The notes: generated from the letters alone by a model not told the origin. Counted from the stretch's first letter, positions 27,028 through 36,591 are shown. The stretch is DNA of 64,000 bases from Pseudoalteromonas lipolytica (GCF_001306915.1 NZ_LJTC01000002.1:568108-632107), one strand, 5' to 3'. Program-made: numbers and translations.

Positions 27028-27138
27028 GTCATCCTCCTTGTTATTCATAATTAATAACTGTACTTCCCTTGCTCTATCTGATCAACTAGGATGGTAGTCT
27101 CGTAATGACATTCATTAAAGCACAATTTAGGAGTTTCA

Positions 27139-27978
27139 ATGAGTAATACCGACAGTTATACGCCACCTAAAGTGTGGCAATGGGATGCAGAAAACGGTGG
27201 TGAATGGGCGAAGACGAATCGTCCGGTCTCAGGTGCAACCCACGAGCAAGACTTGCCCGTTGGTAAACATGACCTACAACTCTACTCGCTTGCGACACCA
27301 AACGGCCAAAAAGTCACTATCATGCTCGAAGAGCTATTAGAGCTTGGTATTGATGAAGCCGACTACGATGCATTTTTAATTAAAATTGGCGATGGTGACC
27401 AGTTCTCTTCAGGGTTTGTAAGTGTTAACCCTAATTCAAAAATCCCAGCCTTAATGGATCACAGTACCACACCCGTTACTCGCGTGTTTGAGTCAGGTGC
27501 AATTTTACAATACTTGGCAGAAAAGTTTGATGCGCTGATCCCAAGCGATCACGCCAGTAAAACAGAATGTCGTAATTGGCTGTTTTGGCAAATGGGCTCT
27601 GCTCCATACTTAGGCGGTGGCTTCGGTCACTTTTATAGTTATGCCCCTTTCAAAATGCAGTACCCAATTGACCGTTTCACCATGGAGGTAAAACGCCAGT
27701 TAGACGTATTAAACCGTCATTTAAGTGACCATGACTACATGGCTGGTAGCGAATATTCAATTGCCGATATCGCTATTTGGCCTTGGTATGGCAGCTTGGT
27801 ACTTGGCAATTTATACGATGCGGCAGAGTTCTTAGATGTTGAGTCATACAGCCATGTGATGCGCTGGGCAAAACAAATTGAGCGCCGCCCTGCTGTAAAA
27901 CGAGGTCGTAGAGTCAATAGAACTTGGGGTGATGAAGCTGAGCAATTAGCAGAGCGCCACTCTAAGGAAGATTTTTAA
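27139..27978 (+). CDS. yghU: YghU-like glutathione-dependent disulfide-bond oxidoreductase
   Basis: This 279-residue GST-family protein has the nu-class organisation of E. coli YghU: a long N-terminal extension (about 1-45, KVWQWDAENGG), a thioredoxin-like domain (about 46-130, with NPNSKIPALMD and FESGAILQYLAEKF), and a helical C-terminal domain (WLFWQMGSAPYLGGGFGHF). YghU binds two glutathione molecules and reduces disulfides. It is not the zeta-class GST (MaiA) missing from the tyrosine pathway. AGGAG precedes the ATG. A terminator follows. Confidence 0.9.
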   Translation: MSNTDSYTPPKVWQWDAENGGEWAKTNRPVSGATHEQDLPVGKHDLQLYSLATPNGQKVTIMLEELLELGIDEADYDAFLIKIGDGDQFSSGFVSVNPNSKIPALMDHSTTPVTRVFESGAILQYLAEKFDALIPSDHASKTECRNWLFWQMGSAPYLGGGFGHFYSYAPFKMQYPIDRFTMEVKRQLDVLNRHLSDHDYMAGSEYSIADIAIWPWYGSLVLGNLYDAAEFLDVESYSHVMRWAKQIERRPAVKRGRRVNRTWGDEAEQLAERHSKEDF

Positions 27979-27997
27979 GGGCTTAACGGCCCTTTTT
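27977..27997 (+). terminator. Terminator after yghU
   Basis: The short stem AAGGGC / GCCCTT followed by TTT overlaps the stop codon. Confidence 0.6.
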
Positions 27998-28013
27998 CAT
28001 AAAAATAAACAGT

Positions 28014-29312
28014 ATGAAAAAGCTCAGTAAAGAAGATATCTATCAACGTCTTAGCAATACCGAAGATGCCCGTGCCTGTAAAGCGATTGATGAAGCTGCT
28101 TGTAAAGTGGTACCCGGCAATTTTATTACTTTATTAGTGAGCCAACTATTTAGTAAGTTTGCAGATGCCCTGCTAAACCCTAAAGTGACTCTGCCTTGGC
28201 TACTGCAAAGCATTAATGTACCAAGTAGTTTTATTGCTTGGCTTGTGCCTATTCGTGAGTCAGGCTCAATGTTGCCACAACTGGCCATCGCCAGTGCTAT
28301 TCGTAGGCTCCCAGTTAGAAAGTGGGTTTGGGTGATTGGCGCCATAGTGCAAGCCTTGTGTATTGTAGGCATGCTTATTTGTGCTTTAACACTTCAAGGT
28401 GCAACAGCAGGTTTTGCTATCATCGCTATTTTGATTATCTTTAGTCTTGCTCGTGGCTTTAATTCCATTGCTGCAAAAGATGTATTAGGCAAGGTCATAC
28501 CTAAACAACAACGAGGCAGCATTAGCGGTCTTGCTGCGAGTTTTGCCGGATTTGCAACGCTCACCTTTGGTCTTGGTTTATGGTATCTTCAAAGTCTTGG
28601 CTATGAAAATGGGGTGTATGTTGCTTTAATGCTGGCCGCTTTAATGTGGCTGTTTGCAGCGCTCAGCTATAGTCGCATTCAAGAATACAAGGGCGCAACC
28701 GAGGGCGCTGAAAACGGCTTTTTGCATGCTTTATCAAAATTAAAACTGCTTTACCAAGATAAGCAATTTGCTCACTTTATTATCACTCGTGCGTTGTTGC
28801 TATGTTCTGCTTTGAGCGCCCCGTTTTATATCGTTCTTGCCAGTGAACAGGCTTTCGACTTTTCACTACTTGCTACGTTTATGGCGCTTTCTGGGCTTGC
28901 CAGCTTAGTCTCTGCGCCTATCTGGGGTCGACTAAGTGATTTATCGAGTCGCAAAGTATTAGTGTTTGCTGCAATGCTAGTCACTCTCAACGGGTTTGCC
29001 GTTTATTTAGTTGCTTATCTGAGCCCACAAACGCTCAATGAGTTTTGGCTATTACCGCTCTGTTATTTTTTACTCACCGTAGCTCATCAAGGGGTTCGCC
29101 TTGGTCGTAAAACCTACCTTGTTGATATGGCTGAAGGAAACAAGCGCACTGACTATGTCTCTGTTAGTAATACGGTGATCGGAGTTATATTATTACTGCT
29201 AGGTAGCGTCGGCTTACTAAATACCTACTTAACGACTGCTGAGTTAATTTTTTTCTACAGTATCTTAGGCTTACTTGGTGCAATTAGTGCGTGGTTTTTA
29301 CCCGATGCCTAG
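28014..29312 (+). CDS. MFS transporter of unknown substrate
   Basis: This 432-residue protein has a 50-residue soluble N-terminal tail followed by about 12 membrane helices. Motif A-like loops are WGRLSDLSSRKV between helices 8 and 9 and a degenerate first-half loop (SAIRRLPVRKW). A conserved-looking segment QGVRLGRKTYLVDMA precedes the last helices. I cannot name the subfamily. It lies 35 bp after yghU with a terminator between, and a small hairpin spans its own stop codon. The substrate is unpredictable. Confidence 0.78.
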   Translation: MKKLSKEDIYQRLSNTEDARACKAIDEAACKVVPGNFITLLVSQLFSKFADALLNPKVTLPWLLQSINVPSSFIAWLVPIRESGSMLPQLAIASAIRRLPVRKWVWVIGAIVQALCIVGMLICALTLQGATAGFAIIAILIIFSLARGFNSIAAKDVLGKVIPKQQRGSISGLAASFAGFATLTFGLGLWYLQSLGYENGVYVALMLAALMWLFAALSYSRIQEYKGATEGAENGFLHALSKLKLLYQDKQFAHFIITRALLLCSALSAPFYIVLASEQAFDFSLLATFMALSGLASLVSAPIWGRLSDLSSRKVLVFAAMLVTLNGFAVYLVAYLSPQTLNEFWLLPLCYFLLTVAHQGVRLGRKTYLVDMAEGNKRTDYVSVSNTVIGVILLLLGSVGLLNTYLTTAELIFFYSILGLLGAISAWFLPDA

Positions 29313-29370
29313 ACCCTCGGGTAAAAAAAGCGCATAATCGCGCTGATTTTATTTCCAAAAAGGACTTACT

Positions 29371-29757
29371 ATGAAAAAGGCAGCGCTTGCACTTTTTACC
29401 CTACTTACACTTTCTGCTTGTAGCACCAGTGTGCCTATTCGTAACTTTGACGCAAACCCTGTACCGCAAATGGCGTCTGGCCAACATGACCTTGAAAGTA
29501 TCAAAACCAATATTTTAAAAGCATGTATGAAACTAGGCTGGACGTGTCGTTCAAATGCCGAAGGCCAAATCTTAGGTAAACTTGATATTCGTAAACACCA
29601 ATTACGCGTTGATATTACGTTTAACGAGCAAGAATATTCTATTGATTACAAAGATTCGATCAACCTTGATTACAATGGCAAAAAAATCCACCGCCAATAT
29701 ATCAATTGGGTTACCAACTTAATGCGCAATATTGATGCTGAATTAGCTTATAAATAA
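29371..29757 (+). CDS. Small lipoprotein of unknown function
   Basis: This 128-residue protein has a type II signal peptide ending in LLTLSAC (Cys17). The mature part contains two Cys in a helix-loop (ACMKLGWTC) that could form a disulfide, then strands (QLRVDITFNEQEYSIDYKDS) and an aromatic/basic C-terminal helix (HRQYINWVTNLMRNI). It resembles small envelope lipoproteins common in marine gammaproteobacteria, but the function is unknown. AAAGGA precedes the ATG. It is convergent with the S9 peptidase across a bidirectional terminator. Confidence 0.78.
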   Translation: MKKAALALFTLLTLSACSTSVPIRNFDANPVPQMASGQHDLESIKTNILKACMKLGWTCRSNAEGQILGKLDIRKHQLRVDITFNEQEYSIDYKDSINLDYNGKKIHRQYINWVTNLMRNIDAELAYK

Positions 29758-29781
29758 AATTGACGCAGAATCAGGTATTAA

Positions 29782-29805
29782 AAAAGGCGACCTAGGTCGC
29801 CTTTT
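29782..29805. terminator. Bidirectional terminator
   Basis: The perfect 12-bp palindrome AAAAGGCGACC / GGTCGCCTTTT, with A-run and U-run on either side, lies between convergent genes. Confidence 0.85.
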
Positions 29806-29816
29806 CTTTGCTAATT

Positions 29817-31751
29817 CTAGTTTTTCAAGTTCTTATCGAAGAACTCTAAAAACGCTTTCAACGTTTTAATTCTGTATGGCTGGTGCGATAAGTAATGATC
29901 GCCATCTTCAAGCTCAATGTAAGTAACATCTTTACCTTCGTCTTTAAGTTCATCATCCATTTCACGGCTATGATAAACAGGCACTACATTATCATCAGAG
30001 CCATGAACCAATAGCACCGGACGATTAATTTGCTTTGCAAAATTAACTGGTGAAACCTTTTCAAGTTTATCGCCATCAGTTCCAAATTGCTTACGCACAA
30101 TTTCTTTATTAGTGAAATAACGCGCTTTACTAACAATACGCTCAAGATCAGTAACGCCTGCAAAGCTTGCTGCACATTTGAATGTTTCTGGGTGTTTAAC
30201 CACCGCCATTAATGCAGCATAACCACCATAACTTGCCCCGCCAATACAGATTTTATCTTTATTAGCGATACCTTCCTCAACAAGCCAATTCGCCGCATCT
30301 TGCAAGTCATCTTGCATTTCTTTACCAAAACCTTGAACTGCAGCCATCTCAAATTCATGGCCATAGCCACTAGAACCACGGAAGTTTGGTTGTAGTACTG
30401 CATAACCATTATAAGCAAGTAATGCAGTCCAATAGTCAAAACCAGCGTAATCACGAGCCATTGGCCCGCCATGCGGGAACACAATAGTGGGTAGTTTATC
30501 GCCTTCTTTGTAACCCACAGGTAAAGTTAAATACCCTTCAATAGTTAAACCATCACGGGCTTTATAACTGATTTTCTTTTTACCGCTGTAAACTGTTTCA
30601 TTTACATCTGGGAATGCGCTTGCAAATACCGTTAGCTCACTGGTATCGCGATTCCCAATCATGTAAGTTCCAGCACTATCATCACTTGTTAAATAAAGCA
30701 CATATTGGCGCTGATCTTTACTGGTATCAATGATATCTATGTCAAATTTATCTTTTGGTAAAACAGCGCGTAAACCTGTATAGAGCTTATTTAAATCTTC
30801 ATTCCAGTAACGGATCCCTTCATCTAATTGAGAGTGTGTAAAGCCTGCTACTTCACCTGTAAGTGGTGAGTAGAAAATATGACCGTCGAAGTCATAATTA
30901 TCATCGCTGAACACTAACTCTTTTTTCATGGTCGTTAGGTCCATTTTATAAAGCGCATCATAGCCATCTTTAAGAGCTTTGAAATAAAGAATATTAGGGT
31001 CTTTATCGAAGCCCAAAACAGTCACTACATCAGGGGTAAATGCTTTATATTTAAATAACGTTTTACGGTTATCTCTATCTTCATCGTAAAGAATATATTC
31101 GAATTCGTCTTCATCCATTTTAAGGGCAATACGCACATTACCTTGGCGGTCTGCTGTCCAATCAATCACTTTACTGCGTGAGCGCTGAATTTTTTTCTTA
31201 CGAAGTGTATTTAAATTAAGTTCATACACGCCAGGGGCATTGGCAACATCAAAGTCACCTTGAACTAAAATTTTATCTTTTTGATCGGGTAAAAAGCTGA
31301 TGACCTGATCACCAAATTGCGGTTGGCGTTCATCACGGTTAAAGTTCGGCTTTATAGCTAGTTTTGCCTTACCATCACCATTTATATTGTATGTATATAA
31401 ACGCGTAGAGGTATATTTAGGGCCGCCAAATTGGCGTTGAATGTAGCGGGCTCCAAGTAACAGAACGTCATCATTCGCCCACTCATACCAATCGAAGAAA
31501 ATAGTGTGATTATCTGAACGAATAACAGCATCTGCTTCTTTAGTTTTGCGGTTATAAACCATTAAAACCAACTCACCATTCACATTTCGAATAAACGATA
31601 TGTGTTCACCACTAGGCGAAAATTTTACTTGGCTAAAAGCCCGTAAAGAGGCAAATGATTCTACAGGGAGTTGCGTGTTTTCAGCAGCACGGGGCATTAA
31701 GCTCAGCACTGCAAAAAATGTAAGCAGTAAGTACTTCATAGTAAAGTCCAT
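29817..31751 (-). CDS. S9-family (prolyl oligopeptidase-like) peptidase, exported
   Basis: This 644-residue secreted serine peptidase has a signal peptide cut near PRA-AEN, an N-terminal beta-propeller (about 30-380), and a C-terminal alpha/beta hydrolase domain (about 390-640). The triad is intact: Ser in GGASYGGYAA, Asp in HGSDDNVVP and His in EDGDHYLSH. The hallmark FPHGGPMARD precedes the nucleophile. Members cleave dipeptides or oligopeptides, consistent with the other peptidases here. The ORF starts at 31751, with an in-frame ATG at 31739 that gives a more usual signal start; neither has a clear ribosome site. Confidence 0.88.
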   Translation of the reverse strand: MDFTMKYLLLTFFAVLSLMPRAAENTQLPVESFASLRAFSQVKFSPSGEHISFIRNVNGELVLMVYNRKTKEADAVIRSDNHTIFFDWYEWANDDVLLLGARYIQRQFGGPKYTSTRLYTYNINGDGKAKLAIKPNFNRDERQPQFGDQVISFLPDQKDKILVQGDFDVANAPGVYELNLNTLRKKKIQRSRSKVIDWTADRQGNVRIALKMDEDEFEYILYDEDRDNRKTLFKYKAFTPDVVTVLGFDKDPNILYFKALKDGYDALYKMDLTTMKKELVFSDDNYDFDGHIFYSPLTGEVAGFTHSQLDEGIRYWNEDLNKLYTGLRAVLPKDKFDIDIIDTSKDQRQYVLYLTSDDSAGTYMIGNRDTSELTVFASAFPDVNETVYSGKKKISYKARDGLTIEGYLTLPVGYKEGDKLPTIVFPHGGPMARDYAGFDYWTALLAYNGYAVLQPNFRGSSGYGHEFEMAAVQGFGKEMQDDLQDAANWLVEEGIANKDKICIGGASYGGYAALMAVVKHPETFKCAASFAGVTDLERIVSKARYFTNKEIVRKQFGTDGDKLEKVSPVNFAKQINRPVLLVHGSDDNVVPVYHSREMDDELKDEGKDVTYIELEDGDHYLSHQPYRIKTLKAFLEFFDKNLKN

Positions 31752-31922
31752 TTTTTTATTGTTCCGACAATATTAACATTAAATTACAAAAAAAGACTAA
31801 CTCAAAAAAACTTAGGCATATCTTTCATTCGCTTAAAACGAACATAACACTCGATTAATAGCATTATTAATTTATTTTTTGATAATTATAATGGCTGCAC
31901 TACTTCAGTTTTCTTAGGTGAC

Positions 31923-32525
31923 ATGATGAAAAAAGTACTTGTGTTAAATTCATCTTTAAATGGTGAACAAGGTAATTCAACCAAACTTAGCCAACAATTT
32001 GTTGAGCAACTTGCTAACAACCAACAAATTTCAGTAACAACGCGCGATTTAAGCGACAATGCGATTGCTCACTTAACGCAGACAGAAATGGCTGCTTGGA
32101 TGACTGATACAAACGAGCGTAGCGATGAGCAAAAAGCACTTGCTGCAATTTCTGACGATTTAATAGCTGAACTTAACGATAACGAACTGATTGTTATTGG
32201 TATGCCAATGTACAACTTTGGAATTCCATCAACATTCAAAGCTTGGATTGATCGTATTGCTCGTGCTGGTATTACGTTTAAATACACTGAGCAAGGCCCT
32301 GTAGGTTTAATTGCAGACAAGAAAGTGGTGGTACTTGCAGCACGTGGTGGTTTGTATCAAGGCACTGACATAGATACACAAACTAAATACTTAAAAGATG
32401 TACTTGGTTTTGTGGGTATGACTGACGTTGATTTTATTTATGCCGAAGGTCTTGCGATGCCGGGTGCAGAGCAAAGCTTAGAAGCAGCACAAAACGAAAT
32501 AAAGACTTTTGCTGCAGCACTGTAA
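31923..32525 (+). CDS. azoR: FMN-dependent NADH-azoreductase
   Basis: This 200-residue flavodoxin-fold enzyme has the FMN-binding opening VLNSSLNGEQGNST, the central GMPMYNFGIPSTFKAWIDRI motif and the AARGGLY loop typical of AzoR. These enzymes reduce quinones and azo dyes with NADH and protect against thiol and quinone stress. Two adjacent ATGs (31923, 31926) are possible starts. It is monocistronic, and a bidirectional terminator separates it from the convergent Pro-rich gene. Confidence 0.92.
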   Translation: MMKKVLVLNSSLNGEQGNSTKLSQQFVEQLANNQQISVTTRDLSDNAIAHLTQTEMAAWMTDTNERSDEQKALAAISDDLIAELNDNELIVIGMPMYNFGIPSTFKAWIDRIARAGITFKYTEQGPVGLIADKKVVVLAARGGLYQGTDIDTQTKYLKDVLGFVGMTDVDFIYAEGLAMPGAEQSLEAAQNEIKTFAAAL

Positions 32526-32540
32526 TTAGCAGAGCATAAA

Positions 32541-32563
32541 AAAGCGGTCATCATGACCGCTTT
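32541..32563. terminator. Bidirectional terminator after azoR
   Basis: The stem AAAGCGGTCA / TGACCGCTTT has a 3-nt loop and U-rich flanks on both strands, between convergent genes. Confidence 0.8.
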
Positions 32564-32568
32564 GTGAT

Positions 32569-33036
32569 TTACGCTGTGACCGATAACAGCGATTCACCTT
32601 CAGATAAACCAAACTTTTCTTGCACAGAGGCTAGAATCGCTTCTTTATCTTCTTCTCCCAGTTGATCAGAATATTGCGCTAACAACTCATCTAAATAACT
32701 GACAACTTCTTCAGTATCAACCTGCTCAAGTGAGTTACCACTAGGCGGAGGTGGTGGCGGACCAGGAGGACGCTCACCTTCAGGACGACCTAATTCACCG
32801 ACTTCAGCGGCATCAAAGCCTGCTTCAGCCATAATTGCTTCCATTTCTTGACCCGGTTGAATACCCGCATCTTTAAATGTTTGCATAATAGATTGTGCAT
32901 CTTCTGCAGTTAAGTTTTCAGGATCAAACTGAGCTAAAGTTTCATTCATTAACTCTGTCTGTTCACTGGTTAACGGCTCTGCTTGCGGTCGTTGCATGGG
33001 CTGAAAATTCGCACCCGATGAGACATTGTTGATCAT
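32569..33036 (-). CDS. Acidic protein with polyproline hinge, partner of EF-hand protein
   Basis: This 155-residue acidic protein lacks a signal peptide. Helical region 1 (about 20-80) has the repeated phrase DPENLTAEDAQSIMQTF and AGFDAAEV. A hinge with a run of six Pro (about 91-98) follows, then helical region 2 (about 100-150: EEVVSYLDELLAQYSDQL). I recall similar proteins next to EF-hand genes in other proteobacteria, but no function is known. Its start codon overlaps the stop of the EF-hand gene (ATGA at 33033-33036), so the two are translationally coupled. Confidence 0.7.
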   Translation of the reverse strand: MINNVSSGANFQPMQRPQAEPLTSEQTELMNETLAQFDPENLTAEDAQSIMQTFKDAGIQPGQEMEAIMAEAGFDAAEVGELGRPEGERPPGPPPPPPSGNSLEQVDTEEVVSYLDELLAQYSDQLGEEDKEAILASVQEKFGLSEGESLLSVTA

Positions 33037-33320
33037 CGTTGATTTTCCTTACGTTTTGGTGGTTTATGGTTGTTGAACTCGTCTTCAGTTACTTCACCAT
33101 TTTGATCAGTATCCATGTCATTAAAAATGGTTTGCAGCATATCTTCTGGCATAGGCTGTTCACTAAACTCAGTAAAATCAATCACCCCATTGCCATCAAT
33201 ATCAATCGTCGTAAAGTCAGGTCGCTGGGGTGGACCGCCTTGATGGTCGCGAGCAAAGCAAGCGGGCGCTGTGACTAACAACGAAATAGCTAAAACAGAA
33301 AGTGCAGATAAATGCTTCAT
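33033..33320 (-). CDS. Exported EF-hand calcium-binding protein
   Basis: This 95-residue protein has a signal peptide cut near CFA-RDH. Two EF-hand loops are visible: DIDGNGVIDFTEF and DTDQNGEVTEDEF, each with Asp at positions 1, 3 and 5, Gly at 6 and Glu at 12. The tail is basic and Pro-rich. It should bind calcium in the periplasm or outside the cell. It is the first gene of a coupled pair with the polyproline protein. Calcium is abundant in sea water, so a structural rather than signalling role is likely. Confidence 0.82.
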   Translation of the reverse strand: MKHLSALSVLAISLLVTAPACFARDHQGGPPQRPDFTTIDIDGNGVIDFTEFSEQPMPEDMLQTIFNDMDTDQNGEVTEDEFNNHKPPKRKENQR

Positions 33321-33489
33321 AGCGAACCTCTTATGTCATTCAATTGACCATAAGCATAATCTGAATATCATTCAAAAGTGTGTGGGCAATATGCTACAAA
33401 TGTGGAAACTTTGTGGATCGTTGTAGCAATTAATCGAAGTTGTAACTTGTTACGTATTAAGAGCAAAACACTTTTTCAACTCCACGTTT

Positions 33490-34986
33490 ATGGCAGACTC
33501 AAAAAAACAAAAAGTAAATCTTGTTTGGTTCAAACGTGACCTAAGACTGTCTGATCATCAACCACTTGCCAGTGCGATTGCATCAGACCTGCCTTGCTTA
33601 CTCATTTATAATTTTGAGCCTCTATTACTCGACGACCCTCATTACAGCTTAAGGCACTGGCGTTTTGTTGCTCAGTCACTAAAAGACATCAACCAACAAC
33701 TTGAAAAATACAACGCTGAAATCGCCATTTATAATCAAGAAATGATTACCTTGTTAGAAACCCTCAGTGAAGATTTTGATATTGCAGGGGTTTATAGTCA
33801 TCAAGAAATAGGCCTAAACAATACATTTGAGCGAGATAAACAGGTCACACGCTGGCTAAACAGTAAAGCAATTCCATGGCACGAAACGCCACCTGGAGGT
33901 GTAAAACGAGCGCGGCCAAAACAGTTTGATTGGCAAGCACATTGGCATGGCGTGATGAACCAACGTCTTGTAACGCCAAATTGGCAAGCCTTTAATGCAG
34001 TGCTGCCTCATAATTACCAAGCCGCGACCTGTGTTAATGATTTTCTAAAGCACGACCCGCAGTTTCAATATGATGGCCCTCATGCAGCTAGAGCTTGCCT
34101 ACAGAGCTTTGTAGAAGAGCGTGCAAAAAACTACCAAAGTGGCATCTCAAGTCCTTCCAAAAGTAGAGGTTCATGCTCTAGGCTTTCGCCTTACTTAGCT
34201 TTTGGCAACCTGAGCCTCAGACAAGTTTATCAAACCCTAAAATACTATTTAGTAAAGCAGCCTTTAAGCTGGCGTCGCTCATTACATGCTTTTGAATCTA
34301 GGCTTCATTGGCATTGCCATTTTATGCAAAAGTTCGAAACTCAATGCAGCATGGAGTTTGCACCGCAAAACGCGGGCTACCTACACTACCCCTATCGCGA
34401 TGATGAACTCGTTGCAGAGCACTTAAAGCGCTTTGAGCAAGGTCAAACAGGTATTCCTATTATTGATGCGTGCATGCGCTGCCTCGCAGCAACGGGTTAC
34501 ATTAATTTTCGAATGCGCGCTATGCTAGTCAGCTTTATGACTCATCATATGAACATTCATTGGCAATCAGTCAGCTTTATTTTATCGCGTTATTTTTTAG
34601 ATTTTGAGCCGGGTATTCACTACCCACAAATCCAAATGCAAGCATCGGTCACAGGAACTAACACCATTCGTTTGTATAACCCAATAAAGCAATCTGAAGA
34701 CAAAGACCCAGATGGTATATTTATAAAAACATGGTGCCCTGAGCTTAAAAACTTACCCAAAGAAGATCTCCACCAGCCATGGCAACAACCGCCAATGGAA
34801 GCCTTGTTTAATAATTTTAAACAAGGCGAAGACTACCCAGAGCCCATGGTCGATATTGAACACGCAGCCAAACAAGCACGTGAGCGGTTATGGTCATTTC
34901 GAGAACGTGATGACGTAAAACGTGGCACAAAAGCCGTACTGAATAAGCATGTGATAAGCCTTAAAAGACAACGCCATGGCTCATAA
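33490..34986 (+). CDS. Cryptochrome/photolyase family protein
   Basis: This 498-residue flavoprotein has an N-terminal antenna-binding domain (about 8-150: [16 protein letters not shown]) and a C-terminal FAD-binding helical domain (about 200-450: [41 protein letters not shown]). The C-terminal part ends with a Tyr-Pro-Pro region and a helix ARERLWSFR. The subtype (CPD photolyase, cryptochrome or other) is uncertain. The gene overlaps the downstream DUF2256 gene by 11 bp. DUF2256 genes are often found beside this kind of photolyase, which supports the assignment. Confidence 0.87.
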   Translation: MADSKKQKVNLVWFKRDLRLSDHQPLASAIASDLPCLLIYNFEPLLLDDPHYSLRHWRFVAQSLKDINQQLEKYNAEIAIYNQEMITLLETLSEDFDIAGVYSHQEIGLNNTFERDKQVTRWLNSKAIPWHETPPGGVKRARPKQFDWQAHWHGVMNQRLVTPNWQAFNAVLPHNYQAATCVNDFLKHDPQFQYDGPHAARACLQSFVEERAKNYQSGISSPSKSRGSCSRLSPYLAFGNLSLRQVYQTLKYYLVKQPLSWRRSLHAFESRLHWHCHFMQKFETQCSMEFAPQNAGYLHYPYRDDELVAEHLKRFEQGQTGIPIIDACMRCLAATGYINFRMRAMLVSFMTHHMNIHWQSVSFILSRYFLDFEPGIHYPQIQMQASVTGTNTIRLYNPIKQSEDKDPDGIFIKTWCPELKNLPKEDLHQPWQQPPMEALFNNFKQGEDYPEPMVDIEHAAKQARERLWSFRERDDVKRGTKAVLNKHVISLKRQRHGS

Positions 34987-35128
34987 AAAGCTGAATTTAC
35001 CCAGCAAAACCTGCCCCGTTTGCGACAGGCCATTTATGTGGCGTAAAAAATGGCAACGTGATTGGCAGCATGTTAAATACTGCTCAGAACGTTGCAAGCG
35101 TGAGGCAAAAAGAAATATTGGCGTTTAA
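34976..35128 (+). CDS. DUF2256 zinc-ribbon mini-protein
   Basis: This 50-residue basic protein is too short for ordinary gene calling. It starts ATG GCT CAT and carries TCPVCDRPF and YCSERCKRE, a CxxC-x(19)-CxxxC arrangement typical of DUF2256, with WRKKWQRDW between. It should bind one zinc. The start lies inside the last codons of the photolyase gene (11-bp overlap, different frame), so translation is probably coupled. DUF2256 is uncharacterised; the conserved neighbourhood suggests a helper of photolyase. Confidence 0.82.
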   Translation: MAHKKLNLPSKTCPVCDRPFMWRKKWQRDWQHVKYCSERCKREAKRNIGV

Positions 35129-35217
35129 GTTGCACTTATATCGTGAACTCACCGTTTTCGGCACAAAACCCTGAAAGCCTTTCACGGTCGTCGAAAAAAT
35201 TTACAAAGGAGATGACG

Positions 35218-35646
35218 ATGACAATTAAAAAATCTGCACATACGAGTTGGTCTGGTGATATTAAATCTGGCAAAGGCTATATTTCTAGTCAAAGTGGCGC
35301 GCTTGAGAAACAGCCATTTGGCTTTAACACTCGCTTTGAAGATAAGCCAGGTACTAACCCTGAAGAACTGGTTGCAGCGGCACACAGTAGCTGTTTTAGC
35401 ATGGCGCTATCGCTGGCACTAACTGAAGCAGGCTTTGTCGCTGACGACATAACGACCAAAGCAACAGTGAGCCTTGATGAGGTTGATGACGGCTTCGAAG
35501 TGAGCCACATTGCACTTGATGTCAGCGCAAAGATAAAAGAAATCTCACTCGAAAAGTTTGAGCAACTTTGTGAGCAAACCAAGCAAGGCTGCCCTATTTC
35601 TAAACTGATGAATGCCGAAATATCACTCACCACAACGCTTAATTAA
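35218..35646 (+). CDS. osmC: OsmC-family peroxiredoxin
   Basis: This 142-residue protein has the OsmC length and motifs: GTNPEELVAAAHSSCFSMAL with the first catalytic Cys, and CEQTKQGCPISKLM with the second Cys. OsmC reduces organic hydroperoxides using its two Cys. The start at 35218 is chosen because AAAGGAG is 5-6 bases upstream; an ATG six bases earlier abuts that site, and a much earlier in-frame ATG at 35143 has none. Oxidative-stress defence next to a light-repair gene is a sensible neighbourhood. A terminator follows. Confidence 0.92.
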   Translation: MTIKKSAHTSWSGDIKSGKGYISSQSGALEKQPFGFNTRFEDKPGTNPEELVAAAHSSCFSMALSLALTEAGFVADDITTKATVSLDEVDDGFEVSHIALDVSAKIKEISLEKFEQLCEQTKQGCPISKLMNAEISLTTTLN

Positions 35647-35653
35647 TCTCTGT

Positions 35654-35677
35654 AGGCCAAGCACTGCTTGGCCTTTT
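35654..35677 (+). terminator. Terminator after osmC
   Basis: The stem AGGCCAAGC / GCTTGGCCT has a 3-nt loop and is followed by TTT. Confidence 0.8.
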
Positions 35678-35772
35678 CACAAACTAACAGACCCACAACA
35701 CTTTATTACATTCTTTTTACCGCCTCGTTGTATTATCTTTATAAAGCAAAACCAAATACAACAAGGATATGT

Positions 35773-36564
35773 ATGATTAAAAAATTAGCCCCGATCGCTC
35801 TTGCAACACTTGCTTATTCAAACTGCTCAATCGCCACAGAACAACAAGTAAGTAAACAATGGTTCAACAGTATCGAATACACTCATATTAATAATGACTA
35901 TTATGACTTTGATGGCTATCAATTAGTAAGCCATTACTACTTTGAAGAGCAGCAAAGCTCGGGGGTGCTCGATGATTATGGTTACCTAGATACAGATACA
36001 AACTTTCGAGTGAATTACTCAGGAGGAGACTATTACAACGATATTGGTTTATCAGGCGAGTATTTTTTTAACAACTGGTTTGCTGTAGCTGATATGAGGG
36101 ACGTGAGGGATTTAGACAATTACACGCTAGGACTTGGCTACTTATTTGCCGATGCCTTAAAAGTCTCTGTAAATAGGGATGTGCGTAGCTATGGTGATGA
36201 TTATTTCCGCTTGAAAGCGCAGTATAACCTCCAAATCAACGATAAGGATTACCTTGGTTTTAGCGCAGAAACAGATGATGAACTCGACGTTTGGAATGTC
36301 TCTGCCAGATACTTTAATCATTTAAGCGGTAGCCATTACATTACCGTCGATGTTGGCCATCAAGACAGCCTTTATAATTCAGCAAGCAATGCCATGATCA
36401 GCTACTACTTCGGCGATCACTATGCCATAGGTGCAGGGTTGGATGATTCTGAACTCGTTTTACAAGGTAAGTACTTTATTAATGATAAATACTATTTAAC
36501 CGCGAATTACACTGAAAGCGGCTCTGCTGAACTTTATAACCTTAAGTTTGTTGCCCAATTCTAA
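35773..36564 (+). CDS. Putative outer-membrane porin-like beta-barrel
   Basis: This 263-residue protein has a signal peptide (about 1-22) and a mature part dominated by alternating aromatic and polar strands with many Tyr, Asp and Gly (HINNDYYDFDGYQLVSHYYF, NYTLGLGYLFADALKV). It ends in Phe (LKFVAQF), the usual signature of an outer-membrane barrel. It resembles the general putative-porin family of marine gammaproteobacteria. ATG 35773 with AAGGAT is used; the longer frame from 35668 lacks a ribosome site. The ligand is unknown, and it stands alone. Confidence 0.72.
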   Translation: MIKKLAPIALATLAYSNCSIATEQQVSKQWFNSIEYTHINNDYYDFDGYQLVSHYYFEEQQSSGVLDDYGYLDTDTNFRVNYSGGDYYNDIGLSGEYFFNNWFAVADMRDVRDLDNYTLGLGYLFADALKVSVNRDVRSYGDDYFRLKAQYNLQINDKDYLGFSAETDDELDVWNVSARYFNHLSGSHYITVDVGHQDSLYNSASNAMISYYFGDHYAIGAGLDDSELVLQGKYFINDKYYLTANYTESGSAELYNLKFVAQF

Positions 36565-36591
36565 ATAGGAATGAGTCACCAGTTTTAAACA

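Noticed and set aside
27139..27978. YghU as a stand-in for the missing maleylacetoacetate isomerase
   Set aside because: The N-terminal extension and nu-class motifs match YghU, not the zeta-class MaiA with its SSCxWRVRI start.
29295..29327. Perfect 11-bp hairpin TTTTTACCCGA / TCGGGTAAAAA around the MFS stop
   Set aside because: On both strands the T-rich arm comes first, so it is not a terminator of the usual kind; kept out of the feature list.
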